Assembly: GCA_030590765.1 (NCBI GenBank) | Contig: JAUVCP010000097.1 | Location: forward strand, 1-7,435 | Length of the DNA stretch: 7,435 nucleotides | Direction: 5' to 3' | Origin: Flavobacteriaceae bacterium | GTDB taxonomy: Bacteria; Bacteroidota; Bacteroidia; Flavobacteriales; Flavobacteriaceae | Part shown: piece by piece, positions 7,040 to 7,435 of the stretch | Position numbering within the stretch: the first letter of the stretch is position 1 | Layout: each line of letters opens with the position of its first letter | Notes under the pieces: model-generated | Seen by the model: only the letters and a program-made list of their open reading frames with translations | Told to the model about the DNA's origin: nothing | The model's database searches: none | Program-made: the position numbers and the translations under genes

Positions 7040-7306
7040 ATGAGTAAAAAATTTATGATCAGCTGTGACGAAGCAACGGCAATTTGCGACAAAAACCAAT
7101 ATGGAGAGGCAAGCAGATGGGATAAATTAAGATTAAATTTTCATTTATTACTTTGCAAACATTGTAAAGCTTATTCAAAACAAAATAACATTATTTCAAA
7201 AATGTTGGGTAATTATTTGGATACTTGTGACGGTTCCAAACACTTATCAAATGAGGAAAAAAAAGTTTTAGATATCAAACTTCATGAAGCAATGAAGAAA
7301 AAATAA
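7040..7306 (+). CDS. Small zinc-motif protein, probable cognate anti-sigma factor
   Basis: This is an 88-residue soluble protein with no membrane segment. It carries H35-x3-C39-x2-C42 (HLLLCKHC), the zinc-binding signature of the ZAS/zf-HC2 anti-sigma domain. C9 or C16 in the first helix could be the fourth ligand. The gene lies 5 bases after the sigma gene, with AAGGA (7033-7037) overlapping the sigma stop codon, so the two are translationally close, as is usual for sigma/anti-sigma pairs. The rest (about 45-88) is short, charged and helical-looking, with no sensor domain. Family members of this small, soluble form include redox-responsive ones such as RsrA, where loss of zinc on thiol oxidation frees the sigma factor. 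Whether that applies here is inference. The C-terminus is lysine-rich (EAMKKK). Confidence 0.72.
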   Translation: MSKKFMISCDEATAICDKNQYGEASRWDKLRLNFHLLLCKHCKAYSKQNNIISKMLGNYLDTCDGSKHLSNEEKKVLDIKLHEAMKKK

Positions 7307-7325
7307 GTCCTTAAAATAATATACC

Positions 7326-7358
7326 AGCGGCATTGAGAAATCATTGCCGCTTTTTTTT
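7326..7358 (+). terminator. Intrinsic terminator after the sigma/anti-sigma unit
   Basis: AGCGGCA (7326-7332) pairs with TGCCGCT (7345-7351). After one T-T mismatch, three more pairs (TGA/TCA) close a GAAA loop, and a run of eight T follows (7351-7358). It lies 19 bases after the stop of the last gene. Confidence 0.9.
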
Positions 7359-7435
7359 ATCTTTGAATTGCAGTAGTTTTCATCCTTAAAAAAGCATTTT
7401 ACACCTGTATTATAGAATAAATATGAATTTTTTAT

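Noticed and set aside
7333..7365. Promoter TTG-N22-TATCTTTG for a gene to the right, with a possible ATG at 7423
   Set aside because: The boxes lie within the terminator stem and T-run, the spacing is at the upper limit, and only four codons are visible. A downstream gene is possible but not supported.

Overview
The window looks like chromosomal DNA of a member of the Bacteroidota (Flavobacteriia/Sphingobacteriia-like). The DNA is AT-rich, genes lack strong Shine-Dalgarno sequences, and both promoters of the divergent gap match the Bacteroidota pattern TTG-N(17-23)-TAnnTTTG. The proteins are of the single-cytochrome, b558-type (type B) succinate dehydrogenase/fumarate reductase family typical of that phylum. 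No rRNA, tRNA, transposase or CRISPR array was seen.

Layout. Positions 1-2732 are read leftwards. A cytochrome b subunit (sdhC, 2732-2100) is followed by a 670-residue flavoprotein (sdhA, 2087-75). After that come 28 bases of degenerate heptamer repeats and the first 15 codons of a four-helix-bundle (23S rRNA intervening-sequence/Avd-like) protein that runs off the left edge. Positions 2733-2920 are a divergent control region (about 17% GC by count). It carries one promoter in each direction and two palindromes of the FNR/CRP form TGAT-N4-ATCA. Positions 2921-6347 are read rightwards as a complete but more divergent second set: sdhC, sdhA (637 residues), a 69-base heptamer/hairpin spacer, and sdhB. 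A strong hairpin terminator closes it at 6371-6404. A compact two-gene unit follows: an ECF-type sigma factor (6465-7034) and an 88-residue soluble zinc-motif protein, probably its anti-sigma factor (7040-7306). It ends in a second hairpin terminator at 7326-7358. The last 77 bases hold no gene I can support.

How the genes work together. SdhC anchors the complex in the membrane, carries two hemes and handles menaquinone. SdhA oxidises succinate (or reduces fumarate) on covalently bound FAD, and SdhB wires the two with three iron-sulfur clusters. The right-hand cassette encodes all three. The left-hand cassette has no sdhB inside the window; its place after sdhA is taken by the four-helix-bundle gene. 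Either sdhB lies just beyond the left edge, split off by an insertion, or the two flavoproteins share one SdhB.

The points most worth pursuing are these: the paired paralogous cassettes under one divergent, possibly oxygen- or redox-responsive control region; the shared heptamer repeats directly after both sdhA stop codons, one site with a four-helix-bundle gene and one without; and the minimal sigma/anti-sigma pair next door.
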